Both the position numbers and the translations under genes were made by a program. The notes beneath the pieces were generated by a model. That model ran no database searches. It saw only the letters and a program-made list of their open reading frames with translations, and was not told the DNA's origin. 64,000 nucleotides of DNA from Pseudomonas sp. CFBP 13711 (GTDB lineage Bacteria; Pseudomonadota; Gammaproteobacteria; Pseudomonadales; Pseudomonadaceae), in contig NZ_JACYVI010000004.1 of NCBI RefSeq assembly GCF_014842265.1, positions 248,001 to 312,000 on the forward strand. Reading direction: 5' to 3'. Positions 19,123 to 28,565 of the stretch are shown here, in pieces; position 1 is the stretch's first letter, and each line of letters opens with the position of its first letter.

Positions 19123-19835
19123 GTAGTACCGTCGGTTTCCGGGCTGCCGGAAACGGCGTTCGGCACACACGACTTCTCACGGTCGGTGTCAGGGCACGTC
19201 AGGAGTGCTTGAACACTCCAGTGTCTAACGAGGTTCGGCCAGCGGGGCCGAGTCGCGACGACGTTCCTGCTTGCTGTGGTGACAAATGACACCCTGTCAG
19301 CAAAAGCTTTGTCAGGAGGAGGAATCAACCATCGGTAGCGGACGATATGAAGCGTCTTGAATAAAGCCTTGTGCTACACAGTCCGACGGTTGTGCGTCTC
19401 CACCCCACACGTATCCCTGATAATTCGGGTGCTGCCGTGCGCTGAATCCGCAGCGGGTTGCATTTATCGCGATCTTCCATGGGAAGTCCGCGCGTCATGG
19501 CTCAAATAAGGCATGGTTTCCGAAGCATTCGCCCGGAGCGACTGCCAGCGACTGCACTTTGTGAACTGGCCTTGAACGTGGGCCTCGATGGCGAGTGACT
19601 CACTCTGCGATCGGGCTTGTTTCAGGCCTCATGTCACCTGCGCTCGTTACGCTTGCATATCTTCCGTTGTCACCGAAAGCCCCGTAGGACGGCCTCGCGC
19701 CCTCGTGAATTGCGTTGGGCAGGGCCGGCTGTCATACCGTTTGTCCGCTGTCCAGGCCGCTTTTGGCGGCGTTCGCGACTATAGCAGCAATCATTAAGTG
19801 CTTCAAATCCATAAAAAATTGTTATGATTTGCGCC
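19123..19835. other. rne leader and divergent rne/rluC promoter region
   Basis: This 713-bp gap has no credible gene. On the minus strand just before rne are two perfect hairpins: TTTCCGG-loop-CCGGAAA (19136-19153), next to the start codon, and GGAGTG-loop-CACTCC (19202-19219). In enteric bacteria the rne leader hairpins bind RNase E and mediate autoregulation, and these are the obvious counterparts by position (inference). The distal half of the gap contains no structure I can identify except the rluC promoter at its right end. Confidence 0.5.
19823..19828 (+). promoter_or_regulatory. -10 element of rluC promoter
   Basis: TATGAT lies in an AT-rich stretch (CATAAAAAATTG precedes it) with a weak -35 around CTTCAA. 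Its distance to the rluC ATG at 19836 is only seven bases, so transcription would begin at or next to the start codon. Confidence 0.55.
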
Positions 19836-20795
19836 ATGACAAATCTTACCCCCCCAACCCCCGGCGTCCGGCTGGTAGAGGTTGCGCCGGAATTTGCCGG
19901 TCAGCGCATCGATAACTTTCTGATCACGTACCTCAAGGGCGTTCCCAAGACCTTGATTTACCGCATTTTGCGCAAGGGCGAAGTGCGTGTGAACAAGGGC
20001 CGGATCAAGCCCGAGTACAAGCTTCAGGCGGGCGATGTCGTGCGCGTCCCACCCGTTCGAGTGCCTGAGCGCGACGAACCTGTGCCGGTTGCCCAGGGTT
20101 TGCTGCAGCGTCTTGAGGCCGCCATTGTCCATGAAGACAAAGGCCTGATCGTCCTCAACAAGCCCGCTGGCATCGCGGTTCACGGCGGCAGCGGCTTGAG
20201 CTTTGGCGTCATCGAAGCCTTTCGTCAGCTGCGTCCCGACGCCAAGGAGCTGGAACTGGTCCACCGTCTGGACCGTGACACCTCCGGGCTGCTGATGATC
20301 GCTAAAAAGCGCAGCATGTTGCGCCACCTGCACGAACAGTTGCGCGGCGACGGCGTGGACAAGCGTTACATGGCGCTGGTCCGCGGAAACTGGCCGACCG
20401 CGCAGAAGCAGGTCCGGGCACCGTTGCTCAAGAGCAATCTTCGCTCCGGCGAGCGCATGGTCGAGGTCAATGAGGAGGGCAAGGAGGCGCTGACTCTGTT
20501 CAAGGTCCTGCGCCGCTTCGGCGACTTCGCCACCATGGTCGAAGCCCGGCCCATTACCGGCCGTACCCACCAGATTCGCGTCCACGCCTTACATGCCGGC
20601 CACTGCATCGCCGGTGACCCCAAGTACGGCGATGAAGATTTCAGCCGCGAAATTCGTGATCTCGGCGGCAAGCGTCTGTTCCTGCACGCCTATGCCCTGA
20701 CCGTGCCACTGCCGGATGGTGGCGAGTTGAAACTCGAAGCGCCCGTCGACGAGATGTGGGCCAAGACCGTGGAGCGATTGCTGCTTGCGCCCTGA
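19836..20795 (+). CDS. rluC: 23S rRNA pseudouridine synthase RluC
   Basis: 319 residues. It makes pseudouridines at positions 955, 2504 and 2580 of 23S rRNA (E. coli numbering). An S4 domain (about 22-80, [10 protein letters not shown] ... AGDVVRVPP) is followed by the RluA-family catalytic core with [11 protein letters not shown], catalytic D146. The ATG at 19836 is favoured over one at 19824, because the latter lies inside the -10 element. The gene is divergent from rne, as in E. coli and P. aeruginosa. Confidence 0.95.
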   Translation: MTNLTPPTPGVRLVEVAPEFAGQRIDNFLITYLKGVPKTLIYRILRKGEVRVNKGRIKPEYKLQAGDVVRVPPVRVPERDEPVPVAQGLLQRLEAAIVHEDKGLIVLNKPAGIAVHGGSGLSFGVIEAFRQLRPDAKELELVHRLDRDTSGLLMIAKKRSMLRHLHEQLRGDGVDKRYMALVRGNWPTAQKQVRAPLLKSNLRSGERMVEVNEEGKEALTLFKVLRRFGDFATMVEARPITGRTHQIRVHALHAGHCIAGDPKYGDEDFSREIRDLGGKRLFLHAYALTVPLPDGGELKLEAPVDEMWAKTVERLLLAP

Positions 20796-21465
20796 TTACG
20801 AACTGCTGATATTCGACTGGGACGGCACGCTGTCCGATTCCATCGGTCGTATCGTCGACGCGATGCAAGCCGCCGCACAGCTTGCCGGTCGTCCGGTGCG
20901 CGACGATGCCGCGATCAAGGGCATCATTGGTCTGGGTTTGCCGGAAGCTATTCGCACGTTGTACCCGGATATCACGGCCAATGATCTGATCGATTTCCGG
21001 CAGCACTACGCCGACCGTTACATGGCCATGGACGTTGAACCCTCGAAACTGTTCGACGGGGTGCATGAGTCGCTGGAGGCGTTTCGTGCCGAGGGCTATC
21101 GTCTGGCGGTCGCCACCGGCAAGGCCCGGCGTGGTCTGGATCGGGTGTTGAAGGCGCACGGCTGGACCGACTTCTTCGACGCCACCCGCGCGGCGGATGA
21201 AACGGCCAGCAAGCCCGATCCGCTGATGCTCAATGAAATCCTGCAGCATTGCGGCGTCAGGCCTGAAAAGGCGCTGATGGTTGGCGACGCTTCGTTCGAT
21301 CTGCTGATGGCGCGTAACGCCGGAATGGATTCGGTGGCTGTCGGGTACGGCGCGCAAGCGCTTGGCTCCCTGCTTCAATACCAGCCGCGTCTGGCGATCG
21401 AGCACTTTTCCGAATTGCGCACCTGGTTGGGTGCGCGGACTGCTGAAACTTCGTTGTTGGGGTAA
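20785..21465 (+). CDS. HAD-family phosphatase (Gph/PGP-like)
   Basis: 226 residues. Motif [10 protein letters not shown] is near 11-19, motif II is ATGKARRGL near 111, and motif [20 protein letters not shown] is near 165-181, all typical of phosphoglycolate phosphatase-like HAD hydrolases. No ATG is available. The TTG at 20785, inside the end of rluC (11-bp overlap) and after GGAG, is the only sensible start. The substrate is unknown. It is cotranscribed with rluC and sppA. Confidence 0.88.
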   Translation: MRPDYELLIFDWDGTLSDSIGRIVDAMQAAAQLAGRPVRDDAAIKGIIGLGLPEAIRTLYPDITANDLIDFRQHYADRYMAMDVEPSKLFDGVHESLEAFRAEGYRLAVATGKARRGLDRVLKAHGWTDFFDATRAADETASKPDPLMLNEILQHCGVRPEKALMVGDASFDLLMARNAGMDSVAVGYGAQALGSLLQYQPRLAIEHFSELRTWLGARTAETSLLG

Positions 21466-21472
21466 CTGATCT

Positions 21473-22465
21473 ATGTCGGACGAATGGAAATCTCCGTCTT
21501 CGCCAGAGCGCGACGACGCAGGGGATGCAAAAAGTTGGAAACTGCTGGAAAAGACCCTGCTCGCCAGCGTGCAGGAGCAGCGTCGGTCGCGGCGCTGGGG
21601 AATCTTCTTCAAATCCCTGACCTTTCTTTATCTGTTCGGCGCACTGGCACTGTTCTCGCCGCTGATGGATTTCGGCAAGGGCGCTTCACGCAGCACGAGC
21701 CACACGGCGCTGATCGAAGTGAAGGGCATGATCGCCGATACCGAGGCGGCCAGCGCCGACAACATCGTTGGCAGTTTGCGGAAAGCGTTTGAAGATGAAA
21801 AAACCAAGGGCGTGATTCTGCGCATCAACAGCCCGGGCGGCAGTCCGGTGCAGTCCGGCTATATCTACGACGAGATCCGTCGTCTGCGCGCGCAGAAGCC
21901 GAACATCAAGGTGTATGCGGTGATCACTGATCTGGGCGCGTCCGGTGCGTATTACATCGCCAGCGCCGCCGACCAGATCTACGCGGACAAAGCCAGTCTG
22001 GTGGGTTCGATCGGTGTCACGGCAGCCGGTTTCGGTTTCGTCGGCACGATGGAAAAACTGGGTGTTGACCGTCGTACCTACACGTCGGGCGAGCACAAGG
22101 CGTTCCTTGATCCGTTCCAGCCGCCAAAGCCTGACGAGACTGCCTTCTGGCAGGGCGTTCTGGACACTACCCACAAGCAGTTCATCGCCAGCGTGAAGGC
22201 GGGTCGCGGTGATCGCCTGAAAGACAAGGACCATCCGGAACTGTTCTCGGGGCTGGTCTGGACAGGCGAGCAAGCGGTGGGTCTGGGTCTGGTCGATGGG
22301 CTTGGCAGTGCCAGCTACGTCGCGCGGGATATCATCGGCGAGAAAGAGATGGTCGATTACACGGTGCAAGAGTCGGCGTTCGATCGTTTCTCCAAAAAGA
22401 TGGGCGCCAGCGTGGCCGAGCAGATCGCGATGTGGGCAGGTTTCAAGGGGCCGTCCCTGCGCTGA
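21473..22465 (+). CDS. sppA: Signal peptide peptidase SppA, S49 family
   Basis: 330 residues, the short (single-domain) SppA type. There is a cytoplasmic N-terminus, one membrane anchor (about 46-66), and the peptidase domain with INSPGGSP (118-125) and the nucleophile in GASGAYY (S157). The Lys of the Ser-Lys dyad is probably in the SGEHKAF segment near 207. It degrades signal peptides left in the membrane. The ATG is seven bases after the HAD stop. Confidence 0.92.
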   Translation: MSDEWKSPSSPERDDAGDAKSWKLLEKTLLASVQEQRRSRRWGIFFKSLTFLYLFGALALFSPLMDFGKGASRSTSHTALIEVKGMIADTEAASADNIVGSLRKAFEDEKTKGVILRINSPGGSPVQSGYIYDEIRRLRAQKPNIKVYAVITDLGASGAYYIASAADQIYADKASLVGSIGVTAAGFGFVGTMEKLGVDRRTYTSGEHKAFLDPFQPPKPDETAFWQGVLDTTHKQFIASVKAGRGDRLKDKDHPELFSGLVWTGEQAVGLGLVDGLGSASYVARDIIGEKEMVDYTVQESAFDRFSKKMGASVAEQIAMWAGFKGPSLR

Positions 22466-22487
22466 TCGCTTCAGCCTTCGCGTGTGA

Positions 22488-22518
22488 AGAAAAGCCCGGC
22501 CATTGGTCGGGCTTTTCG
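22488..22518. terminator. Bidirectional terminator between sppA and maf
   Basis: AAAAGCCCG (22490-22498) pairs with CGGGCTTTT (22508-22516). With A and T tracts on the two sides it serves both convergent genes. Confidence 0.9.
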
Positions 22519-22539
22519 CATCTGTTTATTTTGTCGAAA

Positions 22540-23118
22540 TCAGGGCAGCTCGATGCCTTCGTTCATCAACATGTCCACCAGGCGTATTAAAGGAAGGCCG
22601 ATCAGGCTGGTCGCATCCGCGCCCTCGGTGCTGCGAAAGAGGCTGACGCCCAGTCCTTCGGCCTTGAAGCTGCCGGCGCAGTCATAGGGTTGTTCGGCGT
22701 GGAGGTAGCGGCTGATACGCGCCTCGTCCAGCTGGCGCATGTGCACGGTGAAGGGCACGCAATCAACTTGGCACTGACCCGTGCGGCTGTTGAAGAGCGC
22801 AAGGCCGGTGAGGAAGCTGACGCTGTTGCCGCTGCTCTCCTTCAGCTGTTCCAGCGCGCGCTCGAACGTGTGCGGCTTGCCAAGGATCTGCTCGCCAAGC
22901 ACGGCGACCTGGTCCGAGCCGATGATCAGGTGGTCGGGGAATCGCTCGGCCAGTGCCATGGCCTTCTCACGCGCCAGGCGAGTCACAAGGTCGATGGCAG
23001 GCTCGTTCGGCCGGCGGCTTTCGTCGATGTCAGGCGACGCACAGACGAATGGCAAGCGCAGGCGATCGAGCAATTCACGGCGGTAAGGCGAGCTGGAAGC
23101 AAGGAGTAGAGGCAGCAT
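22540..23118 (-). CDS. Maf-family nucleotide pyrophosphatase (YceF type)
   Basis: 192 residues beginning MLPLLLASSSPYRRELL, with SDQVAVL (about 68-74) and the C-terminal GLPLIRL. This matches the YceF subgroup, which hydrolyses m7GTP and related nucleotides. It is divergent from the yceD promoter and convergent with sppA, as in PA2972. Confidence 0.93.
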   Translation of the reverse strand: MLPLLLASSSPYRRELLDRLRLPFVCASPDIDESRRPNEPAIDLVTRLAREKAMALAERFPDHLIIGSDQVAVLGEQILGKPHTFERALEQLKESSGNSVSFLTGLALFNSRTGQCQVDCVPFTVHMRQLDEARISRYLHAEQPYDCAGSFKAEGLGVSLFRSTEGADATSLIGLPLIRLVDMLMNEGIELP

Positions 23119-23186
23119 GGGTGGCTCCGAAACATGAAAGTCGAGTGTAATCAGCAGGTCAGGTTGCGAACAGGCCTGAATTTCCT

Positions 23187-23215
23187 TTGACAGTCGCCAG
23201 GGTCGTCCCTAGAAT
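23187..23215 (+). promoter_or_regulatory. Sigma-70 promoter of the yceD-rpmF-plsX operon
   Basis: A perfect TTGACA (23187-23192), 17-bp spacer, then TAGAAT (23210-23215). The predicted start of transcription (23221-23224) falls zero to four bases before the yceD ATG at 23225. Confidence 0.8.
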
Positions 23216-23224
23216 GCTGCGCCT

Positions 23225-23752
23225 ATGTTGAATGACCCGATTCCACCTCACGTTGACCCGCGCAAATTAGCTGATCGTGGCACTACTCTTCAGGGAGAGA
23301 TGCTGCTGGCTGATTTGGAGAGACTCTGCGACCCGCTTGCTGACAATCTCGGTACGGTGCAGGCGAAATTCGTTTTTGAGCGAGACGAGCAGCGCGCTGT
23401 GGTTATCCACAGTGCAATTGACGTCGAAGTCAAAATGGTTTGCCAGCGTTGTCTTGAGCTGGTCACCTTTCCGATCCACAGCGAATGCAGTTATGCCGTG
23501 GTGAAGGAGGGTGCAAACACCCAGTCGATGCCGAAAGGCTATGACGTGCTGGAACTCGGCGAAGATCCCATGGATCTGCTGGCTTTGATCGAGGATGAGC
23601 TTCTGCTCGCCTTGCCCATTGTTCCAACTCATGATCCGAAAGAATGCCAGCCGCCGGCGGACCTCAACGAGTCCGAACCGAGCGAGGACGAGGTAACGCG
23701 GTCCAACCCGTTCAGTGTATTGGCGCAGTTAAAGCGTGACCCAAACGTTTAG
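23225..23752 (+). CDS. yceD: YceD family protein (DUF177), 23S rRNA accumulation protein
   Basis: 175 residues. It aligns from its first residue with E. coli YceD (xxDPxKLADRG), has a CQRC pair near 76-79, and ends in a PNPFSVLAQLK segment. In E. coli and plants this family is required for 23S rRNA accumulation. It is the first gene of the rpmF-plsX-fab operon. No ribosome site precedes the ATG, which agrees with a leaderless message from the promoter just upstream. Confidence 0.93.
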   Translation: MLNDPIPPHVDPRKLADRGTTLQGEMLLADLERLCDPLADNLGTVQAKFVFERDEQRAVVIHSAIDVEVKMVCQRCLELVTFPIHSECSYAVVKEGANTQSMPKGYDVLELGEDPMDLLALIEDELLLALPIVPTHDPKECQPPADLNESEPSEDEVTRSNPFSVLAQLKRDPNV

Positions 23753-23765
23753 GAGTTAATCAATT

Positions 23766-23948
23766 ATGGCTGTTCAGCAGAACAAAAAATCCCGCTCTGC
23801 CCGTGACATGCGTCGTTCCCACGACGCTCTCGAGGCTAGCACTCTGTCTGTAGAAAAAACCACCGGTGAAGTTCACCTGCGTCACCACGTATCGCCAGAA
23901 GGCGTATACCGTGGCCGTAAAGTGATCGACAAGGGCGCTGACGAGTAA
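23766..23948 (+). CDS. rpmF: 50S ribosomal protein L32
   Basis: 60 residues, [22 protein letters not shown]..., the zinc-free (Cys-lacking) form of bL32. It has an AGGAGT ribosome site. The yceD-rpmF-plsX order couples ribosome and phospholipid synthesis genes, as in E. coli. Confidence 0.98.
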
Positions 23949-23952
23949 TTTC

Positions 23953-24960
23953 TTGTCTGCTCCGGTCATCGCGATCGATGCAATGGGCGGGGACTTCGGT
24001 CCCCGCCACATTGTTCAGGCCAGCATTGCCTGCCTGCTTGCTACACCCTCGTTGCACCTGACCCTCGTCGGTCAATCCCACCTTCTTGAAGAACTCATCG
24101 CCCGCCACTCCGGTGTCGATCGCTCACGCCTGCACGTTGTGCATGCCAGCGAGATCATCACCATGGATGAGCGTCCGTCCCAGGCCTTGCGCGGCAAGCC
24201 TGATTCGTCGATGCGCGTTGCGCTGGGGCTTCTCGCCGATGGCAAGGCCCACGCCTGTGTCAGTGCAGGCAATACCGGTGCCTTGATGGCGCTGTCCCGC
24301 TTCGTGCTGAAAACCTTGCCCGGTATCGACCGGCCGGCCATGGTGGCCGCGATTCCGACACAGCGCGGTTATTGCCAGTTGCTGGATCTGGGTGCGAACG
24401 TGGATTGTACCGCCGAACATCTTTATCAGTTCGCCGTGATGGGTTCTGTGGCCGCCGAGGCGCTGGGCGTGGTGCGACCCAGAGTCGCACTGCTGAACGT
24501 CGGCACCGAAGACATCAAGGGCAATCAGCAAGTCAAGTTGGCCGCGAGTCTTTTGCAGGCCGCGCCGGGGCTGAATTACATCGGCTTTGTCGAAGGGGAT
24601 GGCCTGTATCGGGGGGAGGCGGATGTCGTGGTCTGCGATGGCTTTGTCGGCAACGTGCTGCTGAAGTCCAGCGAAGGCCTGGCGTTGATGATTGGCGAGC
24701 GGATTGAGCGGTTGTTTCGCCGCAACGTGTTGTCGCGACTGGTGGGTTTGATGGCAAGGCCTGTGCTCGGCAGGCTCAAGGCCGATCTGGCCCCGGCGCG
24801 GCATAACGGTGCCAGTTTTCTCGGTTTGCAGGGCATCGTGGTGAAGAGTCATGGCTCGGCCGATGCTCAGGGTTTCCAGAGCGCGATACAGCGGGCGCTG
24901 ATCGAGATTCAGGAAAACCTCCCGCAGCGCTTGCGCGGTCGTCTTGAGGATCTGCTTTAA
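23953..24960 (+). CDS. plsX: Phosphate acyltransferase PlsX
   Basis: 335 residues, [13 protein letters not shown] at the start. It converts acyl-ACP to acyl-phosphate, feeding PlsY for phospholipid synthesis. A TTG start at 23953, four bases past the rpmF stop, is needed to include the conserved N-terminus. The next ATG lies inside the AMGGD motif. SAGNTGAL (near 97) and the C-terminal [20 protein letters not shown] segment are family hallmarks. Confidence 0.95.
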   Translation: MSAPVIAIDAMGGDFGPRHIVQASIACLLATPSLHLTLVGQSHLLEELIARHSGVDRSRLHVVHASEIITMDERPSQALRGKPDSSMRVALGLLADGKAHACVSAGNTGALMALSRFVLKTLPGIDRPAMVAAIPTQRGYCQLLDLGANVDCTAEHLYQFAVMGSVAAEALGVVRPRVALLNVGTEDIKGNQQVKLAASLLQAAPGLNYIGFVEGDGLYRGEADVVVCDGFVGNVLLKSSEGLALMIGERIERLFRRNVLSRLVGLMARPVLGRLKADLAPARHNGASFLGLQGIVVKSHGSADAQGFQSAIQRALIEIQENLPQRLRGRLEDLL

Positions 24961-24982
24961 GGCTTCAATGCGAGTCTTGGGC

Positions 24983-24988
24983 TAGAAT
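24983..24988 (+). promoter_or_regulatory. Possible -10 element for fabD
   Basis: TAGAAT lies in the 138-bp gap between plsX and fabD, with no good -35. It would give a leader of about 100 bases. Confidence 0.35.
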
Positions 24989-25098
24989 GTGACGCCTGTG
25001 ACCGCATGGTCATCCAACTGTCCATCGCAACACATTGAATTACCTCGCGTTCGGCCCGCCGGACGCTCATTTTGACGAGAATAATCAGGGGCTTGTTA

Positions 25099-26037
25099 AT
25101 GTCTGCTTCCGTCGCATTTGTCTTTCCGGGCCAGGGCTCGCAGTCCCTCGGCATGCTGGCCGAGCTGGGCGCGCAGCATCCGCTGGTGCTGGAGACGTTC
25201 AAAGAAGCTTCCGCTGCGCTGGGCTATGACCTCTGGGCGCTGACCCAGCAGGGCCCGGAAGAGAGCCTCAACCAGACCGATAAAACCCAGCCTGCCATCC
25301 TCACTGCATCGATTGCCTTGTGGCGCCTGTGGCTGGCGGAAGGCGGCGTGCGCCCGGCGTATGTCGCCGGCCACAGCCTGGGTGAGTACAGCGCGCTGGT
25401 CGCGGCCGGCAGCCTGAGCCTTGCGGACGCGGTCAAGCTGGTCGAGCGTCGCGGTCAATTAATGCAGGAAGCTGTGCCGGCGGGGCAGGGCGGCATGGCG
25501 GCCATTCTGGGTCTCGACGATGCGGTGGTTATAGCCGCCTGTGCCGAAGCGGCTCAGGGCGAGGTGGTCAGCGCGGTGAATTTCAATTCGCCCGGGCAGG
25601 TTGTGATTGCCGGTGCCAAGGCCGCTGTCGAGCGCGCCATCGAAGTCTGCAAGGCCAAAGGCGCCAAGCGCGCCTTGCCGTTGCCGGTGAGTGTGCCTTC
25701 CCACTGCGAACTGATGCGTCCGGCAGCCGAACGCTTCGCCGAGTCCATCGCCGCCATCGACTGGCAGGTGCCGCAGATCCCGCTGGTTCAGAACGTCACT
25801 GCGAGTGTCGTGTCCGATCTCGAAACGCTGAAAACCGATTTGCTGCAGCAGCTGTACAAGCCGGTGCGCTGGGTCGAATCGATTCAGACCTTGGCGGCTC
25901 AGGGCGCCCTGCAACTGGTCGAGTGCGGCCCGGGCAAGGTGCTCGCCGGCTTGAACAAGCGCTGCGCTGATGGCGTGACCACTCACAACCTCAATACCCC
26001 AGACGCCTTCGCCGCCGCTCGCGCGGCGCTGGCCTGA
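25099..26037 (+). CDS. fabD: Malonyl-CoA:ACP transacylase
   Basis: 312 residues. It loads malonyl groups onto ACP. FVFPGQGSQS is at 8-17, the nucleophile is in GHSLGE (S93), and the partner His is in PSHCELM near 200. The ATG at 25099 is preceded by AGGGG. An upstream in-frame start has no family similarity. Confidence 0.96.
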   Translation: MSASVAFVFPGQGSQSLGMLAELGAQHPLVLETFKEASAALGYDLWALTQQGPEESLNQTDKTQPAILTASIALWRLWLAEGGVRPAYVAGHSLGEYSALVAAGSLSLADAVKLVERRGQLMQEAVPAGQGGMAAILGLDDAVVIAACAEAAQGEVVSAVNFNSPGQVVIAGAKAAVERAIEVCKAKGAKRALPLPVSVPSHCELMRPAAERFAESIAAIDWQVPQIPLVQNVTASVVSDLETLKTDLLQQLYKPVRWVESIQTLAAQGALQLVECGPGKVLAGLNKRCADGVTTHNLNTPDAFAAARAALA

Positions 26038-26052
26038 TTAGGAGACGCCTGC

Positions 26053-26790
26053 ATGAGTCAGGGTAAAGTTGCACTTGTCACCGGCGCGAGCCGTGGCATT
26101 GGCCGGGCGATCGCCCTTGAACTGGGTCGTAACGGCGCCACCGTCGTGGGTACGGCGACGTCCGAAGCCGGCGCCGAGAAGATCACCGCTTATTTCAAGG
26201 AAAACGGCATCGAAGGCTTCGGCCTGGCGCTGGACGTGGGCAGCGACGAATCCGTTGCCGCCGCGCTGGCCCAGATCACCGAACGCGTTGGTGCGCCGTT
26301 GATCCTGGTCAACAACGCCGGTATCACCCGTGACAACCTGATGATGCGCATGAAGGATGACGAGTGGCATGACGTCATCAACACCAACCTGAGCAGTCTG
26401 TTTCGCCTGTCCAAGGGCGTTCTGCGCGGGATGACCAAGGCACGTTGGGGCCGGATCATCAGCATTGGTTCGGTGGTGGGTGCCATGGGCAACGCAGGTC
26501 AAGTAAACTACGCAGCCGCCAAGGCGGGTCTGGAAGGCTTCAGCCGTGCCCTGGCACGTGAAGTCGGGTCGCGCGCAGTGACGGTCAACTCGGTGACGCC
26601 GGGTTTCATCGACACCGACATGACCCGCGAGCTGCCAGAAGCGCAACGTGATTCCCTGACGGCACAGATTCCTCTGGGCCGACTGGGGCAGGCAGAAGAG
26701 ATCGCGCATGTTGTCGCTTTTCTTGCCTCAGAAGGTGCAGGCTACGTTACCGGGGCTACAATCCCCGTTAACGGCGGCATGTACATGTGA
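26053..26790 (+). CDS. fabG: 3-oxoacyl-ACP reductase
   Basis: 245 residues of the short-chain dehydrogenase family. NADPH-binding GASRGIG is at 11-17, NNAG at 87-90, and the catalytic triad is S140, Y153 and K157 (YAAAK). It reduces beta-ketoacyl-ACP in elongation. GGAG lies before the ATG, 15 bp after fabD. Confidence 0.96.
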   Translation: MSQGKVALVTGASRGIGRAIALELGRNGATVVGTATSEAGAEKITAYFKENGIEGFGLALDVGSDESVAAALAQITERVGAPLILVNNAGITRDNLMMRMKDDEWHDVINTNLSSLFRLSKGVLRGMTKARWGRIISIGSVVGAMGNAGQVNYAAAKAGLEGFSRALAREVGSRAVTVNSVTPGFIDTDMTRELPEAQRDSLTAQIPLGRLGQAEEIAHVVAFLASEGAGYVTGATIPVNGGMYM

Positions 26791-26896
26791 CCGGTCGTAT
26801 CGAAAAAATGTCATACGGGCTGTCTAAAATCCGTTATAAAGCTGAAATCTTTTAAGGGGTAGAGGGCTGTTGGGCGTAGCGGGAATTGCGTTTAGC

Positions 26897-26924
26897 TTGA
26901 AATGCGCAAAACCTCTTCTATACA
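26897..26924 (+). promoter_or_regulatory. Sigma-70 promoter of acpP
   Basis: TTGAAA (26897-26902), 16-bp spacer, TATACA (26919-26924), about 50 bases before the acpP ATG. A separate acpP promoter fits its need for far higher expression than fabG. Confidence 0.6.
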
Positions 26925-26976
26925 CTTACCCATCGGCCAGCTGCCTGAATTTGTCCACTAGGAGTTAAAACACGGT

Positions 26977-27213
26977 ATGAGCACCATCGAAGAGCGCGTC
27001 AAGAAAATCGTTGCCGAACAACTTGGCGTCAAGGAAGAGGAAGTCGTGAACACTGCTTCCTTCGTTGAAGACCTGGGTGCCGACTCCCTTGATACCGTAG
27101 AGCTGGTAATGGCTCTGGAAGAGGAATTCGAGACCGAAATCCCTGACGAAGAAGCCGAGAAGATCACCACCGTACAAGCCGCTATCGATTACGTTACTGC
27201 CCACCAGGCGTAA
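26977..27213 (+). CDS. acpP: Acyl carrier protein
   Basis: 78 residues, acidic. The 4'-phosphopantetheine attachment Ser is in GADSLDT (S37). It carries all acyl intermediates of fatty-acid synthesis and interacts with FabD, FabG, FabF and PlsX encoded alongside. A strong AGGAG site precedes the start, and a terminator follows at 27245. Confidence 0.98.
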   Translation: MSTIEERVKKIVAEQLGVKEEEVVNTASFVEDLGADSLDTVELVMALEEEFETEIPDEEAEKITTVQAAIDYVTAHQA

Positions 27214-27244
27214 GATTTTGTAATCGTAGTTTGCTGTCCTGGAG

Positions 27245-27276
27245 AAACCGCACTGCCCCTGGCGTGCGGTTTTTTC
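27245..27276 (+). terminator. Intrinsic terminator (partial) between acpP and fabF
   Basis: AAACCGCAC (27245-27253) pairs with GTGCGGTTT (27264-27272) and is followed by a run of T to 27276. It should release most acpP transcripts before fabF. Confidence 0.85.
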
Positions 27277-27320
27277 TTTGAATAGGGCAGCGTTTCATCA
27301 ATAGAAGAAAGGAGAGTCCT

Positions 27321-28565
27321 GTGTCGCGTAGACGCGTCGTGGTCACCGGTATGGGTATGCTGACGCCTTTGGGCACGGATGTGCCGAGCACCTGGCAAGG
27401 CATTCTGGCTGGCCAGAGTGGCATTGGGCCTATCGAACACACGGACCTGTCCAAATACACCACCCGTTTTGGCGGATCGGTGAAGGGATTCAACGTCGAG
27501 GAATACCTGTCGGCCAAAGAGGCCCGCAGACTCGATCTGTTCATCCAGTACGGGCTGGCTGCCAGCTTTCAGGCCGTGCGCAACTCCGGTATCGAGATCG
27601 ACGACACCAATCGCGAGCGCGTCGGCGTGGCGATGGGATCGGGCATCGGGGGCCTGACCAATATCGAGAACACCAGCCGGCTGATGCATGAACAGGGGCC
27701 AGGCAAGATATCCCCGTTCTTCGTGCCGGGGTCGATCATCAACATGATTTCCGGGTTCCTGTCGATCCACCTCGGCGCACAGGGCCCCAACTACGCCATT
27801 GCCACTGCGTGCACCACGAGCACCCACTGCATCGGCATGGCCGCGCGCAACATCGCTTACGACGAAGCCGACGTGATGATTGCCGGCGGCGCTGAAATGG
27901 CGGCCTGCGGCTTGGGCATGGGCGGCTTTGGCGCCTCGCGCGCGCTGTCTACCCGCAACGATGAGCCCGCCCGCGCCAGCCGTCCGTGGGACAAGGGTCG
28001 CGATGGGTTTGTACTGTCCAACGGTGCCGGCGCCATGGTCCTCGAAGAGCTCGAGCATGCCAAAGCCCGGGGCGCGACGATTTATGCCGAGCTGATCGGC
28101 TTCGGCATGAGCGGCGATGCGTTTCACATGACCTCGCCGCCGGATGACGGCGCCGGTGCCGCGCGCTGTATCACCAATGCCCTGCGTGACGCGAAGATTC
28201 GTCCAGAGGACGTGCAATACATCAACGCCCATGGCACCTCGACGCCTGCAGGTGATCTGGCCGAAGTCAGCGCCATCAAGAAGGTGTTCGGCGAGCACGC
28301 CTACAAACTGGCCGTCAGTTCGACCAAGTCGATGACGGGCCACCTGTTGGGCGCCGCCGGTGCAATCGAAGCGATTTTCAGTGTGCTGGCGATCAAGGAT
28401 CAGGTCGCGCCACCGACGATCAACCTCGACGAGCCCGATGAAGGCTGCGACCTGGACTTCGTTCCCCACGAGCCGCGCAAGATGCCGATCGACGTGGTGA
28501 TCTCCAACTCCTTCGGTTTTGGTGGCACCAACGGTTCGCTGGTCTTCCGCCGGTACGCCGAATGA
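27321..28565 (+). CDS. fabF: 3-oxoacyl-ACP synthase II
   Basis: 414 residues from a GTG with a GGAGAG site. It is the condensing enzyme of elongation and helps temperature control of unsaturated fatty acids. The catalytic Cys is in TACTTSTH (C164), with His in NAHGTSTP (near 304) and in [10 protein letters not shown] (near 341). The stop overlaps the pabC ATG by four bases. Confidence 0.96.
   Translation: MSRRRVVVTGMGMLTPLGTDVPSTWQGILAGQSGIGPIEHTDLSKYTTRFGGSVKGFNVEEYLSAKEARRLDLFIQYGLAASFQAVRNSGIEIDDTNRERVGVAMGSGIGGLTNIENTSRLMHEQGPGKISPFFVPGSIINMISGFLSIHLGAQGPNYAIATACTTSTHCIGMAARNIAYDEADVMIAGGAEMAACGLGMGGFGASRALSTRNDEPARASRPWDKGRDGFVLSNGAGAMVLEELEHAKARGATIYAELIGFGMSGDAFHMTSPPDDGAGAARCITNALRDAKIRPEDVQYINAHGTSTPAGDLAEVSAIKKVFGEHAYKLAVSSTKSMTGHLLGAAGAIEAIFSVLAIKDQVAPPTINLDEPDEGCDLDFVPHEPRKMPIDVVISNSFGFGGTNGSLVFRRYAE

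Noticed and set aside
16834..19212. Long open frame (about 790 codons) on the plus strand opposite rne
   Set aside because: It mirrors the repetitive, GC-rich rne coding sequence. The product is a run of Phe/Thr/Arg repeats and Asp/Gln-rich shadow sequence with no family features, and RNase E on the other strand is unmistakable.
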